From: Porphyra umbilicalis
Lineage: Eukaryota; Rhodophyta; Bangiophyceae; Bangiales; Bangiaceae
Assembly: GCA_002049455.2 (NCBI GenBank)
Contig: KV919069.1
Span: 1 to 64,000 of the forward strand
Direction of reading: 5' to 3'
DNA: 64,000 nucleotides
Shown here: positions 45,802 to 57,216 of the stretch, one piece after another
Layout of the letters: each line of letters opens with the position of its first letter
How positions within the stretch are numbered: the stretch's first letter is position 1
Notes under the pieces: generated by a model
What the model was told of the DNA's origin: nothing
Seen by the model: the letters and a program-made list of their open reading frames with translations, nothing else
Database searches by the model: none
Program-made: the position numbers and the translations under genes

Positions 45802-47822
45802 ATGGACACCACTGGGGTGGCGGAGACCGGCGCCCCGGGCGCCGGCAACCCGTCACGGGGCGACCGTGACGGAGCCAGCGAGGGCTCGGGGTCTCAGGAC
45901 CCCGGAGGGATCCCTCCTCGGCGGGAGCGTCAGGCCGGCACCGCCATGCCGGAGCGTGGCGCTCCGGGAGACGGGGGTGGAGACGGAAGGGTATTCCCGT
46001 CTCTCCCCCCCCAAGGAGCGGGGGAGGTAGGCGGAAGGGTATTCCCGTCTCTTCCCCCCCAAGGTGCGGGGGGCGTAGGTGGAAGGGAATTCCCACCTCC
46101 TTCCCCCCAAGGTGTGGAGGGTGGAGCCGGAGGGGAATTCCCGCCTCCATCTCCTCTACCCCCGGGTAGGCGGGACCAAGCGGTCCCCCGTTTACCATGG
46201 GGCCCATATGACGGGCTGGCGAGAGCCGCCGGCCCACCCCGAACACCTCCTCGTGGAGGTGGTGACCGGGCCCCAACGGGGGCCCAAGACGCGGCTGCCA
46301 TATCGGCAGCCCTACGGGATTCATTGGACGCTTTGATTAGCCCGTTACACGATCGACTGTCTCTCATCGAGACAGCCCTCGGGACCACTAGACGGTCCCG
46401 ACGCCGACGTCGGCGCATGAGTTCCTCCTCCTCGGATGAGGAGTACTCCGGGGGAGACGGGGGTCGCCATGTGCCCCGTCGATCGGTCACCCGTGCCCTA
46501 GGGCACGAGCTGGGAGGGGAATCCCACCGTCGGATTCCCCCTAAGATCGTCCCCGCGGACGACCGCTATGCTGCAGTCTTAGACTGCGCAACTTACGCTT
46601 TGGCGAATACCGACATCCGGTACGACCGGACCATGGCGCACGGCCTAGGCCGTCTGCGTAAGGATGTATCGGCCACTTTTGGCCGTGATGCAGAGTGGGA
46701 TGGGACGCCCGCCTTAGGCGTCTTCGAATTTCTCAGCCGCTTCGTAAAAGCGGGTGACGACAATGACGTCTCGGAGGGCCGAGCCCTGTATCTCCTTCCC
46801 GAGTTCACTAAGGGTGATCTCAAACGGGAATTGTATACGATCATGCCGTCCCTCCAAGGAGGGCGGAGTGGAGAGGTCAGCTCCTACATGGAACTGATCA
46901 ACTGGCTCCTCCGCAAATATGCGGATGAGCAGTCGCTAAGCGACCAAGATGCCATGTTCCATGGGGCCGCCCAAGGGGCGGAGGAAACAGAGAATGAATT
47001 CTACGTACGCCTACGGGGGTTACGTCGCCTGTGTGGATACATTCACACGGAAGGACAGATGAAAAGTCGCTATATGCAGGGGCTGGGTTGGGAGATTCGC
47101 GCCGATGTGCGCGAACATAATACCCCCAACATGCCAATGGACCTGCTGGTGCAATATGCCCAGCGGAAGGGGGACGTCTGTCGTAGGCGCCTCCAGGAGC
47201 AGAAGGATGAAGAGGACCGACGGGCCGAGGCCCGTCGGGTGCGTCGTGCTGCTCGACCAGCACCGCGGAAATACGTAACCGCGGCCGTAACAGCCCCACC
47301 TCAGGTGGGGCAAGTTCCTCCGGGTCCTTCCCGATGGGGCCCACCTAAGGTGGGGGAGGTGTACCCCCCCGAAGGGACCCCCCGAAGGCTGGGGAAGCTG
47401 GTCCATCCCGATGGGGCCCCCCTAAGATGAAGGAGGCCCCTCAAGGACAGGCCCAAGGGGCTTCCGCTAAGGTGGGGGAAGGGCCTCGAGGGCCTTCCCC
47501 ACGGACTAACCCCAAGGGGGGAGAAGCGGGTCGCCCCGGGCGACCCCGGACGAATAACTGTCTCGCATGTAACATGCGGGGGCATTTCTTTAGAGAATGT
47601 CCCCGCCTTGATGCGGGGACAAAGGCTCTGTTGACCAAAGCCTTTCTGGAGCGGTGCGAAGAGCGCCGCAAAGCGGACGAGGAAGTCCGTAAGGGACAAC
47701 CGGTCGCGGCGGTGAGGGAACTTTATGGTCCCCCGTGGTCGTCCTCGGACGACTCACCCTCCCCCGAGAGGGATGCGGCCGAGCAGGACGAGGAGGACAA
47801 CTCCCCCTCGGGAAACGAGTAG
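45802..47822 (+). pseudogene. gag region of G1
   Basis: The frame begins MDTTGVAETGAPGAGNPSRG. It carries about three and a half proline-rich 16-residue repeats (GRVFPSLPPQGAGEVG type), a basic stretch (RRSRRRRRRMSSSSSDEE), and a capsid-like region with FLSRFVKAGDDNDVSEGRAL and LRGLRRLCGYIHTEGQMK, which matches the G2 gag. Downstream, near 47557-47600, is a zinc knuckle, CLACNMRGHFFREC (CX2CX4HX4C), that binds RNA. It is a fossil gag with at least one break. Confidence 0.8.
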
Positions 47823-50800
47823 CGGGTGGGGTTATCCCACCCGCCCGGGAGACGCGCGGAGTCGACCGGAGATGTAAGTCATCTCGTAGGGCCGGAAGAA
47901 ACCGGCCTAGTCGAGTAGTGGGGGCCTCCCAAGGGAGACCCCCAAAGGGAACGCCTTGCGCGTTCATGCCCTCCTCTAGTTACCAACTAGCCGTCCGGTT
48001 ATTCCTGACGGCAGGATTTGATCTCACTACCCGGGCTACATTGGATACGGGTAGTTGCCCAACGCTAATAGACCGGCGGCTATTGCCGGTCGACACCCCG
48101 CTACAACCGCTGGGTGATCTCGCGAAGATGTTCCATGATGTCAATGGGGGCTGGCTCCCCATTGTTGGAGCTGTATGTCTTGGTGTGACCCTTGGGGGTC
48201 AGACCTCCTACATCTCCTTCGGAGTCGTGAACAATATGAGTGTCCCAGCTATTTTGGGCACCTCCTTTATTGACGTTGCGACAAAAAACATTGCAACACA
48301 GGAGCAACATGTGGAACTCCTAGACGGCACCAAGGTGCCGATCAAAAGGAGGGGAGCCCCTAGGGGACGCCCCGATCCCTCCATTTCGGCGGTCTGTGCT
48401 TGCCCCGAGGGGCTAACGGCTCAACTGAAGCCGGCCCGGAAGACCTGGGTTCAACCCGGGACGATAGCCCATGTTCCCGTAAGAAGTACATACACGGGGC
48501 ATGGCCTCGTGCGAGGGCGACCGCCTTTGTACCACAAGCATGGTCTACAGGTCGCCCAAGGCCCGGCCATAATGATGGCAGACGAGCCCATAACCATCCA
48601 GGTGATGCACCTGGGTGTTACGCCGTTGCGGCTAACCACCGATATGACCATCGGGTACATCGACGCCCACGAGGGGCCGACGTACGAGGTCTCGGAAAGC
48701 GAGCTCAAGGAGCTCGCTACACCCCCTAAGGGGGTAGAGGGTTCACCTCTGCCGAAGGTGGATGTTTCTTCGGTGCCGGCGGAGTGGTCGGGGCCCGTAA
48801 AGGCCCTCCTCCACAAGCATTCCTCCCTTGGGGAGGGAAAGCTCGGCTTAATTCGAGGGGTGGAACACCGAATTCGACTGAAGCCTGGGGCTGTCCCCGT
48901 GAGACAACACCCGTACAAGGCCGGGCCAATGGCCCGGGAGAGAGAAAAGGGTGAAGTCGAGCGTATGCGCTCGATGGACGTCATTGAGCCCGCAAGTGGG
49001 GAATGGGCTAGCCCCGTAGTGATGGTACCGAAGCCTGATGGTTCGGTACGCTTCTGTATCGATTACAGAAAGCTCAACTTGATGACTATCAAGGATGCGT
49101 ATCCCATCCCACGGATGGATGAATGCATCGACTCCCTAGGGGACGCCAGGGTGTTCTCCACCCTAGATTGTAATGCGGGTTACTGGCAAATACCAGTAGC
49201 CGAGGAGGACAAGCATCTCACGGCTTTCACGTGCCACTCGGGCGCGTGGCAGTGCGTGCGCCTTCCCTTTGGGTTGTGCAACGCCCCTGGGACTTTCCAA
49301 CGCGCCATGGATATGATCCTGGCCGGCGTGAAGTGGCAGATATGTTTGGTGTATCTGGATGATGTGATTGTTTTCTCGGGTTCCCCCGAGGAACACTTAC
49401 AGCACCTTGATGAGGTGCTGACCCTGCTCGGGAAGGCAGGGGTCACCTTGAAGGCGTCTAAGTGCCACTTCTTCCAGGAGGAAGTGGAATACCTTGGTGA
49501 TGTGATCCGACCAGGACGGGTACATGTCCTGGAGAAAAACCTCCGGGCGCTTCGGGGTCTCCGTTATCCGGAAACCCAAACCCAGATGAAGAGCTTTCTG
49601 GGTATGTGCGGCGTATACCGCCGCTTCGTAGCAGACTTCGCTAAGATAGCGAAGCCACTAACGGCGCTTACAAGCACCAAGCTTCCTAAGAAGCTTCCTC
49701 CACCCTCAGGGAAGGAGACGGACGCCTTTGAGATACTCCGAGGACGTCTATTAGACGCCCCTATCCTAGCCCTGCCCAAGAGGCACGGGCATTATATCGT
49801 CGATGTCGACGCCAGCTATGAACAGCTGGGTTGTTGCCTACAGCAACAACAGTCCGACGGGGAATACCACCCCATCGGCTACTATAGCCGTGCTCTTCTC
49901 CCTGCGGAGAAGAACTATTTCGCCACGGAGATCGAGGCGCTAGGCGTCGTCTGGGCTGTGACCTATTTACGGTCCTACCTAGAAGGTGCGGAATTTGTGG
50001 TGCGGTGCGATCACCGTGCCCTATTATCGGTTCTCACTAGTATGAGTCCGAATGCTCGGATTAACCGATGGCGACTCCGATTATCGGAGTACAATTATGA
50101 AATACGGCATAAACCGGGAAAGGATCACAAGGTGGCAGACGTGCTATCGCGTCTCCCTACAGAGGGTTTGGACACCTCGCCCCTGGACGAGGACATCCCC
50201 GTCCTAGCTGTCGAGACCCGGGCCAGTGACGTCTTACAAGAACATGGGTTGCCGCCTACGGCATCCCCGACACTGTCCTTACGGACAACGGACCGCAGTT
50301 TGCCTCGGTATATTACCAGGGCATCCTGGGTTTGCTCGGTATAGCCTCGAACTATACCTCGCCTTATCACCCGCAGACGAACGGGCAGGTGGAGCGGTAT
50401 AACCGCACCCTCGCTCGACAGCTCCGCTGCTATGTGGCAGAGCACCAAGCCGAGTGGGACAGCCATCTGTCCCTCTTGACAACTGCGTACAATACGCAGG
50501 TCCATTCTAGCACTGGGGAAATCCCCTTTGCTTTCGTGAGCCCGAGGCGGCTCCAACTGATTGGGATTGAGAGGATGCCTCGGCTAAGACAGGCCGAGGA
50601 ACGACCCGTCGACGCCAGCTCGGCGGCGGAACAATATGTTGAGGACCTGAAGGCCCTCATTCCCAAGGTCCGGGAGCACCTGGGGAAAGCCCAGGTAGCG
50701 TACAAGCGCGCCTTCGATGCGCGCGCTCGAGAGAAGAATAACCAGCTAAAAGCTGGGGACTGGGTCTATCTGGATGCCCACTCCCGCTCGCCAAAGAAGC

Positions 50801-51285
50801 TTGGGTTCAAGACCCAGGGGCCTTATATGGTACTACAGACCGATGGGTACCGATTCCTGATAGAGAGCCCCAGGGGCATCAGGACGGTGAGCAGTAACCA
50901 TGTCACTGGAGCTCCCACGCCCCCGGCGAGGGATGCCAAGTGGACCCGTGCCCTGAAGGCACAAGCCCTCTTTAAGGAGGGGACCCACCTTAAGGATGGT
51001 CCCGAATACGTGTTTGAAAATTTTATCAAACATGGTTGGAATGATGACGGGCAATTGAAGCTCTTAGTCAAATGGTTTGGGTTTCCCGAAGGGGAAGCCA
51101 CGTGGCAATTTGCCTCTTCTCTTCCGAGAGAAGCCCTCCGGAAATACTGTCTCCGGAAGAAAATTAAACTCCCCGCCTTGACGCGGGAAGGGGTATACTT
51201 CTCTGACCAAGTCAAGAAAAGGGTACAAGACCTGCGAGTCGCTCGGGCGGCCGTAAAAACAGAGGTCACAAAGAAGAGGGGCTAA
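47823..51285 (+). pseudogene. pol region of G1: protease, RT, RNase H, integrase part, chromodomain
   Basis: Protease shows ATLDTGSCPTLID, and reverse transcriptase VRFCIDYRKLNLMTIKDAYP and VYLDDVIVFSG. RNase H shows DVDASYEQLGC and ends KVADVLSRLP. The integrase part includes YHPQTNGQVERYNRTL. The C-terminus carries a GPY-type segment and a chromodomain (LKLLVKWFGFPEGEATW) ending near 51285. The region is broken in about two places. Confidence 0.85.
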
Positions 51286-51415
51286 GCCCCTTTATTCCCT
51301 ACGGGGCCCTCTCGCACTCTCCCCCACAGTGCGGCACCTCCCTTTAAAGAGGGCGGTGAAGGGTAAGACAACCAAAGACCGAGGGACAGGGGTGCCAAGC
51401 ACCCCTGGTGACAAG

Positions 51416-53455
51416 TCACCAACCCTCGGAGCGAGAACCAAGGTCAGGGTTATAGCCCTGACCGGGATCATCATCGCGCGAGTAATACCCCGGCCCCGAG
51501 AAGGTCGGGGGTGTCGCCGAGGGACCAGTCGCCGTCCCATAAGGGACAGGAATAGCGACACCAGAGCTCGCCCCATAAGGGGAGGGGGTGGCCGATCCCG
51601 AGCCCGCCCCATAATGGGACGGGGTAGCCGATCCCGAGCCCGCCCCATAAGGGGGCTGGGCTACCGAACCCAAGGTCGCCCCATAAGGGGACGGAACAGA
51701 AGAGCCAGGCCCCAACCCGTAGTGGGGTGGGGAAGGGGACGGCGGACGCTGTAGCGTCGCCGACGAAATACCACCCCCGGCCGGAACCGGGGGTGACGCC
51801 ATGTTGCGAATAGCCCATCCCGCCAAGACGGTATTGGTCTCGGCCACGGCCGCGCCATACTCCTCCGCCAAGAGGCGGCGGATTGAGTCGACTGTACTCA
51901 AGGAGTACAGCACGTCCGCTTCTCGGTCACCCATAGGGCGTGACACAATAACGGCCATCTCGTTGCGAAGCCGCACCAAGGTGCGGCTTAGGGCCATCAT
52001 CAAGGTGTGATCCACCCCGTTGGTAAGGATCGGGGGAAGCTCCCCTAGGGAGCGGGACAAGCCCTCCCACACCGCGCGCCGCACAGGCCGCGGGGTCCCC
52101 AATTGGGCGGCCCCGTCCCACGAGAACAAGGGAAGGGCCGCCAACGGCGGACCCGAACGTCCCCCAATAAGGGGGACCGACCCTCCTCCGGGGTAGGCAC
52201 GGCGCGATCGGCCAAAGCGTACACCCCCACGGGGGGTGTAAGGACGAGAGACCGCCCCCCCAAGGGGCGAGGCCGGATACGGCACCCCCGCGAAGCTCGC
52301 GGGGGGCGACGCCGGCTGTGCCGCCTGGGGAGCCAAAAGGGCCGCCGGACCGTAACGGTTCGGCCCGGCTGTGGCCAGGTCCCTATCAAGGGGACGAAGA
52401 CGCAGTTCGTGAGTGACATCCCTCCCATAAGGGAGGGTGGAGTCACCAAGGCCCTCCATGAGGACCAAGGCTCCGTCATCGTCAAGTACCTTGGCACACC
52501 GGAAGACCCCTCGGGGGCTCCCATCATACAGGAGCCACGACTCCTTCCCATGCTCCTCCACAAGGCGGAGGAGCTCTAACCCGGCCTCCAAGAGGGGCCG
52601 AGCGGACGGATCGGCCGAGCACAGTCGCTCTGCCGTGAGCTCAACAAAAGCCGTCCGCAGGACCAGGGGAAGACGCCACAGATGGCCATGATGGCGGATG
52701 CTGCCGACGAAGACGTCGGCCACCTCGGCGGCCCAAAGGGTCGCCAACATAATATGGTAGGGTCCCCCGAGGACCTCTCCCATCAGCTTGCTGCCACGCA
52801 GCGCCACCATCTGTGGCATCCGCGCGGCCATACCGCGCGGCACCTCGACCGACGCCCACCAAAGGGGGGCGATCGGATACAGGGCCTTGCGCCGAGATAC
52901 CGGAACTTCTCGGACCTCCCGCTGCTCATGGAGCACCAGGACGCCCAGGGTAGTCCGAATCGTCCACTCCCCCAGGGCGCCGGGTACAAAGTACCCGCGG
53001 TCCTCCTCCCCCAACTTGGGGGGGGTGCCAGGGTAGTAGTCCCACGAGAAGTAGGGCTTATCGCCTACCTCCGGGGGGAGGTCACGCTCCGCCAAATGGC
53101 GAAGCACCTGACACACCCGCCAGTCCTCCTGGCGGCGGAGAAAGGGGAAGTCCGTTGCCGTCCCCTCGGGAACGGCGTACAACGGGCCATAGTTGGCCCG
53201 GATGGTCGTCCATAGACGGACCATGCGGCGGCCCTCAAGGACCGCATACCGCTGTTCCACCAGGGACCCCCCGAGGTCCCAGGGGAACCGGCGAAAAGAG
53301 TCGTCGACGACGGCGGGAGGCGGCCAAGAAGCCGACAGGAGGGAGGCCAGGGTGCCGTCAATCTCCTCCTCCTCGCCGAGGACGTCACCAGGGGCACCGC
53401 CCCGACTGTCGACCGCCATGGCGGCCGCACCGTGGGCCGCATCGGCCGACGCCAT
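51416..53455 (-). CDS. Antisense ORF (aORF) of G1, unknown function
   Basis: This antisense frame is open for 679 codons from the ATG at 53455 (MASADAAHGAAAMAVDS) and for 826 codons if the upstream in-frame ATG at 53896, inside the 3' LTR, is used. I prefer 53455 because the extra N-terminus overlaps the LTR and looks unstructured. The protein has an acidic start (LGEEEEIDG), a Trp/Tyr-rich middle with RQEDWRVCQVLRHLAERDL and, at 52839-52861, WWASVEVPRG, then a Pro/Gly/Ser-rich tail with YGAGSGSATPS-type repeats. G2 has WWSGVEVPYG at the comparable place. It stops about 130 bp from the end of pol, tail to tail. It could be expressed from an antisense promoter in or near the 3' LTR. I recognise no family. 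Confidence 0.65.
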   Translation of the reverse strand: MASADAAHGAAAMAVDSRGGAPGDVLGEEEEIDGTLASLLSASWPPPAVVDDSFRRFPWDLGGSLVEQRYAVLEGRRMVRLWTTIRANYGPLYAVPEGTATDFPFLRRQEDWRVCQVLRHLAERDLPPEVGDKPYFSWDYYPGTPPKLGEEDRGYFVPGALGEWTIRTTLGVLVLHEQREVREVPVSRRKALYPIAPLWWASVEVPRGMAARMPQMVALRGSKLMGEVLGGPYHIMLATLWAAEVADVFVGSIRHHGHLWRLPLVLRTAFVELTAERLCSADPSARPLLEAGLELLRLVEEHGKESWLLYDGSPRGVFRCAKVLDDDGALVLMEGLGDSTLPYGRDVTHELRLRPLDRDLATAGPNRYGPAALLAPQAAQPASPPASFAGVPYPASPLGGAVSRPYTPRGGVRFGRSRRAYPGGGSVPLIGGRSGPPLAALPLFSWDGAAQLGTPRPVRRAVWEGLSRSLGELPPILTNGVDHTLMMALSRTLVRLRNEMAVIVSRPMGDREADVLYSLSTVDSIRRLLAEEYGAAVAETNTVLAGWAIRNMASPPVPAGGGISSATLQRPPSPSPPHYGLGPGSSVPSPYGATLGSVAQPPYGAGSGSATPSHYGAGSGSATPSPYGASSGVAIPVPYGTATGPSATPPTFSGPGYYSRDDDPGQGYNPDLGSRSEGW
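51545..51720. repeat. Short tandem repeats in the 3' end of the G1 aORF
   Basis: Units of about 30-33 bp (CGAGCCCGCCCCATAAGGGG type) are repeated about five times and encode the YGAGSGSATPS-type tail of the antisense protein. Confidence 0.75.
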
Positions 53456-53825
53456 CGGACCCCGCGAGACGGGGCCCCCAAGAAGTCCGAAGAGCCCCAC
53501 CCGTGGGCGGGGCACGAGGTCGGCGAAGAGGGGGAAGAACCCCGGACACGCGCTCTCGGCGCTGTCCCACCTCGTGACGACGAGGGTGCCCGCGGGACAC
53601 CCGAGTAGTCCGGTCCCCCCAACGAGGGGGACCGTTTTGTATGCCCTGGGGGGGCTCACCGAGGCCCTCGTGGGGCCCGAGTCCGGGGCGGCCCGCCAGG
53701 ATGTCCCACAGAGGGGCCCTGGAGAGGCAAGGCCGAACGAACCGCCGGGGGCTCCCCCTGGCCAGTGTGTGGGCTGTTGGACACAGCCCCGGGTCTGCGA
53801 GACGCAGGCCCTAAGGTGGGGAATA

Positions 53826-54594
53826 TGTGGGGGAAACCCCCTCTCCCCTGATGACGCGATCCCCCCGGTATGAGCCGGGGGAGGGGTCGCGAGCACACAC
53901 GCAATGCCCCTAGAGGGAACGGTGTGCGGCGCCCCTTCGGGGCGCCTGCCAGGTGGCGCTCAGGGCCACCCCCGATTCTGACATCCCCCTTGCCCGAAGG
54001 CAGGGGGGGGACAGGGCCTGACGCGAACGAGGGGCCACGCGACCCCTCGATCCTGGCACCCTAGAGGGGCCTGGAAGCTTGTGGAAGCTCCTCTGGCTGG
54101 GGAGAAGCCCGGGACCGAGATTGGATCTCGGCGACTGTCGATATCCCACGAGGACTTCGATCGGAGAGTTGAAAATCTGGGGATAAGTCCCTAGTGATGT
54201 ATTGGGCAATTTCAGTCCAAGCTGGCTTAAATCCAGGGACCATATCTCTCTTCCAGTGGAAGGGGGTGCCTTGATCCGTGGCAGGGGCCACCAGGACCCC
54301 TCATCAGGGACCGTGGCCCGTCGGGCCCCGGCCCCCCTACCACCGTCTTTTCCTGGGTCGGGATTGTGCACGTCCTGCGTCTTGTTTCTGAGGGTATATG
54401 AGTGTATGCTTTGGGGTCATCGTGCGTACTCGAATAAATCAGCGTTGCGTTCGCGTTAGTTCCGGCGTTCTGGTGCGCTCCGCGCCCTGTGATCCAGGCG
54501 TTTGTGTTCTTTCTCCTTCGTGTCGCTCCGCATCCTGTGCTGGGTTTTCTGACGGGGCCGTGCCCCGTCGGCTTTGTGGGCAGAAACCACTACA
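53826..54594 (+). repeat. 3' LTR of G1 (769 bp)
   Basis: It is the direct repeat of 44858-45626, followed by gcgat. The purine-rich AAGGTGGGGAATA just before it is the candidate polypurine tract. Confidence 0.95.
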
Positions 54595-55154
54595 GCGATG
54601 TGTCAGTTGTGACGTCCCCCCCCCACCTGCGTCGCATCGTTTGCTGCTCGCCCCCTTTCCATGGTTCTGGGCGCTTCCCCTCCCTGGAGGCGCTGTACAA
54701 GACCGTGCCGCATTCAGCGACAGCATGTTTACTCTGCCACTGCGTCGTACCAAAGTGTGGATCCAAGTGTGTGTCAATCGAACACAAGCCAGAGCTGGAC
54801 ACACCCGATGTCACAGGAGAAAACAACCGAGGAGTAGATGCATGTAATGGAAAAGGAGCGTGGAACAATAGAAGAACTAAAGCCACAGCCAGGAGGCGAC
54901 CGGCAGCAAGCGAGGATGAAGTGAACAGGAGTGGCGAGGGGTGCAGTGCGGCAGGGGACGCGGATGCCGGATGAAAGTGACAGTAGCTTAAGCAAGGTGT
55001 AGCGGGAAGGGGAGGGGGGGGTGTCAGAGTCGTGGGCGCCACAGAGGGGGAGACGACCGTGGGGTGAGATAGCAGAGCACGCCGTCGGCTACGAGAGTAT
55101 GCAGGTGGTGCCTCGCAGCATCCAAGCGGCTTCCGTGCGGCACACGCGGCACCA

Positions 55155-55623
55155 GCGCTGCGCAGCGGGCCCAAAACCGTCGTCAAGAGCACGTCTGCTT
55201 TTGCGTGTTTTGGGACTAACAGATTATCTGCAAACCGCCCTGGGGCTCTGTCAAGGCTGGTTTTTTCCAGAAAGGGAGCCAAAATCATCTGTTCGCCGGG
55301 ATAGATGCATCTCCACTCGTAAAAAGAGAGACACAGCATAAGACGTATACACTTCACCCTTCCAAAAAGACAGAGAGGCGGAGAAGCATCTATGGCCCTG
55401 CTAGCAGGCGCAATGTGTGGAGTGAGGAACGATTCCTGTTCTCGCGAACACAAATATGCGAGGACCTCGCATGGGATGGCCTCTGAGAGCCTGTCAAGGG
55501 GGGTCGATCTGTTTTTTGCACAGGAATTCTGTTTCTTCAAACAGGAACACGGGCCTCCAAGAGGCTCAAAACAGGCAAAATCAGACGTGCTTTTGACGAC
55601 GGTTCTGGGCCCGCTGCGCTGTG
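55155..55623. repeat. Fold-back repeat with 60-bp inverted arms
   Basis: Arm 55155-55214 (GCAGCGGGCCCAAAACCGTC, then GTCAAGAGCACGTCTG) is the inverted complement of arm 55564-55623 over about 60 bp, at close to 85 percent by eye. About 350 bp separate them. No transposase is present. The outer flank of the right arm (GGATCCACCGCGAGC, plus strand) has an inverted relative at 57181-57216. Confidence 0.75.
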
Positions 55624-56075
55624 CACCTCGTTGATGGATCCACCGCGAGCCCGTATTTCCCACGCATTCCGCGTAAAGGCTCGTTGAAAATGGGTGTTTC
55701 CTCGCACGCTAAGAGTGTTTGCTCGTATCCCGTCCAAAAAGCTCGTTCAGGCGTGTTTTCGACATGAATAGGACGTCATTAAGAGCGTTATGAAGTCCAT
55801 TCAAGTGCTTGCAAGTGCGACTTGATGCGCTAAACGGCTGCTTTGTTCAATACAACAGCAGAGCCGATTACGACAACAGCAGAGCCGATTACGAAAAGAA
55901 ATACGCGAAAGGACACCCTGCTCCCCGCACCCGTCGCATCAATTCTTCTGTCTGTTCTCGTGGAAGCAGCCACTGCGAGAGCTGGCGGTTACCGTGCGCG
56001 GCGGGCTGACGGCGGGGGCAGCCCAGCGGCGCTTGTCGAAAGATTATAGCAAGGGAGCCCCGCGGTGGTGGCGGC

Positions 56076-56285
56076 GGGCAGGGAGACGGCGGGGTCAGCC
56101 CCGTGGTGGTGCTAGTAGGCTGTACACGGCGGGAAGAGCCCCGCGGTGTTGGCGGTGGGCAGGGAGACAGCGGGTTCAGCCCCGTGGTGGTGCTAGTAGG
56201 CCGTACACGGCGGAAGGAGCCCGGAGCTGGTGGCGGGGGGCAGGGTGACGGCGGGGGCAGCCCCGCGGTGGTGCTGGGCAGGGTT
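56076..56285. repeat. Minisatellite, about 81-bp unit, nearly three copies
   Basis: Each unit contains GGGCAGGGAGACGGCGGGG, then CAGCCCCGTGGTGGTGCTAG and TACACGGCGG. It continues in weaker form on both sides. Confidence 0.8.
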
Positions 56286-57180
56286 ACGACGGTAGCTAGG
56301 TAGGGCCCTTGGGCGTTAAGGTGAAGAGTCCCACCCGCGTATCTCGCCGCTTTCCGACGACGCCAAGTTGGGCGGACTGTCACGGCGACGTTGGCGGTGG
56401 TAGCAGAGGGCGACGGGGGTGGTGAGATATATGAGGGGGGCGAAGGGCGGGGGACAAGCGTCAAGGGCGGTAGCGGGGCGGCGGCGGGGGTACTGCGGCC
56501 GCGCGGGAGGTGGCCGCCAGTGTCGAGGGCGGCCGCGGAGGAGGCGGCGATGCGGTGGGCAGGCACAGAGCGGGTAACCAGCGCTAAGTTGACGGACCCG
56601 CTGAGTGATGCGGATCGTGTCGCATCCCCCCGGGATGGCTCGCGTCCGCGAGCCGCTTTTCCACACGAGATGCACAGTTCTTTGGCACTCCTCGAAGAAC
56701 TTGGTGGAATGGGCAATCGCAGTACCGCAACCATTCTCCATCGCTGTTCACTGAAGGTCAGATGTCAATCAGGTGGATGGAAATAGTTATCGTCAACTCG
56801 AGCGCACGGAGATGATAAGTTCAAAAACCGGCACTTGCGCAGCACCTCGATGCCCCGTATGCGACTTGATACGCACGCCTCGAGAACGGTCTCCTAGTGC
56901 AGCGTGCAGAATTCTCGTAACCACCTGGTTGGGAAGGAGGGAGAGCTCGTACGCACTTGTTGAGCATACGCATGCGTTGGCATCCGGGCATTCACACCAT
57001 GGTGCTCTACACCACAGGAGGCATTCTCAGAGACGCTTCTGATGCTTCCAAAAAGTTGGTGTGAAAGGCCCGGATGTGAATGCATACATATTTTAACGAG
57101 TTTTTGACAAGAAAAACGCTTCACAGAGGTCGTTACGAGGGGTCGTGCAAGAATCGTGCGAGCAATTCGAGTGAAAAACG

Positions 57181-57216
57181 AGCTCGTGGTGGATCCAGCA
57201 ACGAGGTGCACTGCGC
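57181..57216. repeat. Third copy of the fold-back arm flank
   Basis: CGTGGTGGATCCAGCAACGA followed by GGTGCACTGCGC resembles the reverse complement of 55615-55650. This shows the fold-back belongs to a dispersed repeat family. Confidence 0.6.

Larger units (their letters stand above)
44858..54594 (+). mobile_element. Ty3/Gypsy chromovirus-like retrotransposon G1 (9737 bp), youngest copy
   Basis: Both LTRs are 769 bp (44858-45626 and 53826-54594), start TGTGGGGGAAACC and end ACCACTACA. They differ at only about nine positions by eye, near 1.2 percent. The target duplication gcgat is perfect (44853-44857 and 54595-54599). Parts are primer-binding site, gag with zinc knuckle (CLACNMRGHFFREC), protease, reverse transcriptase, RNase H, part of an integrase, chromodomain, a fully open antisense ORF of 826 codons, and the 3' LTR. 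The sense coding part is broken in about two or three places. G1b at 5838 belongs to the same family. Confidence 0.95.

Noticed and set aside
54590-55663. 357-codon minus-strand frame after G1
   Set aside because: It runs through a fold-back repeat and simple-sequence DNA and begins where no host promoter or domain is visible.
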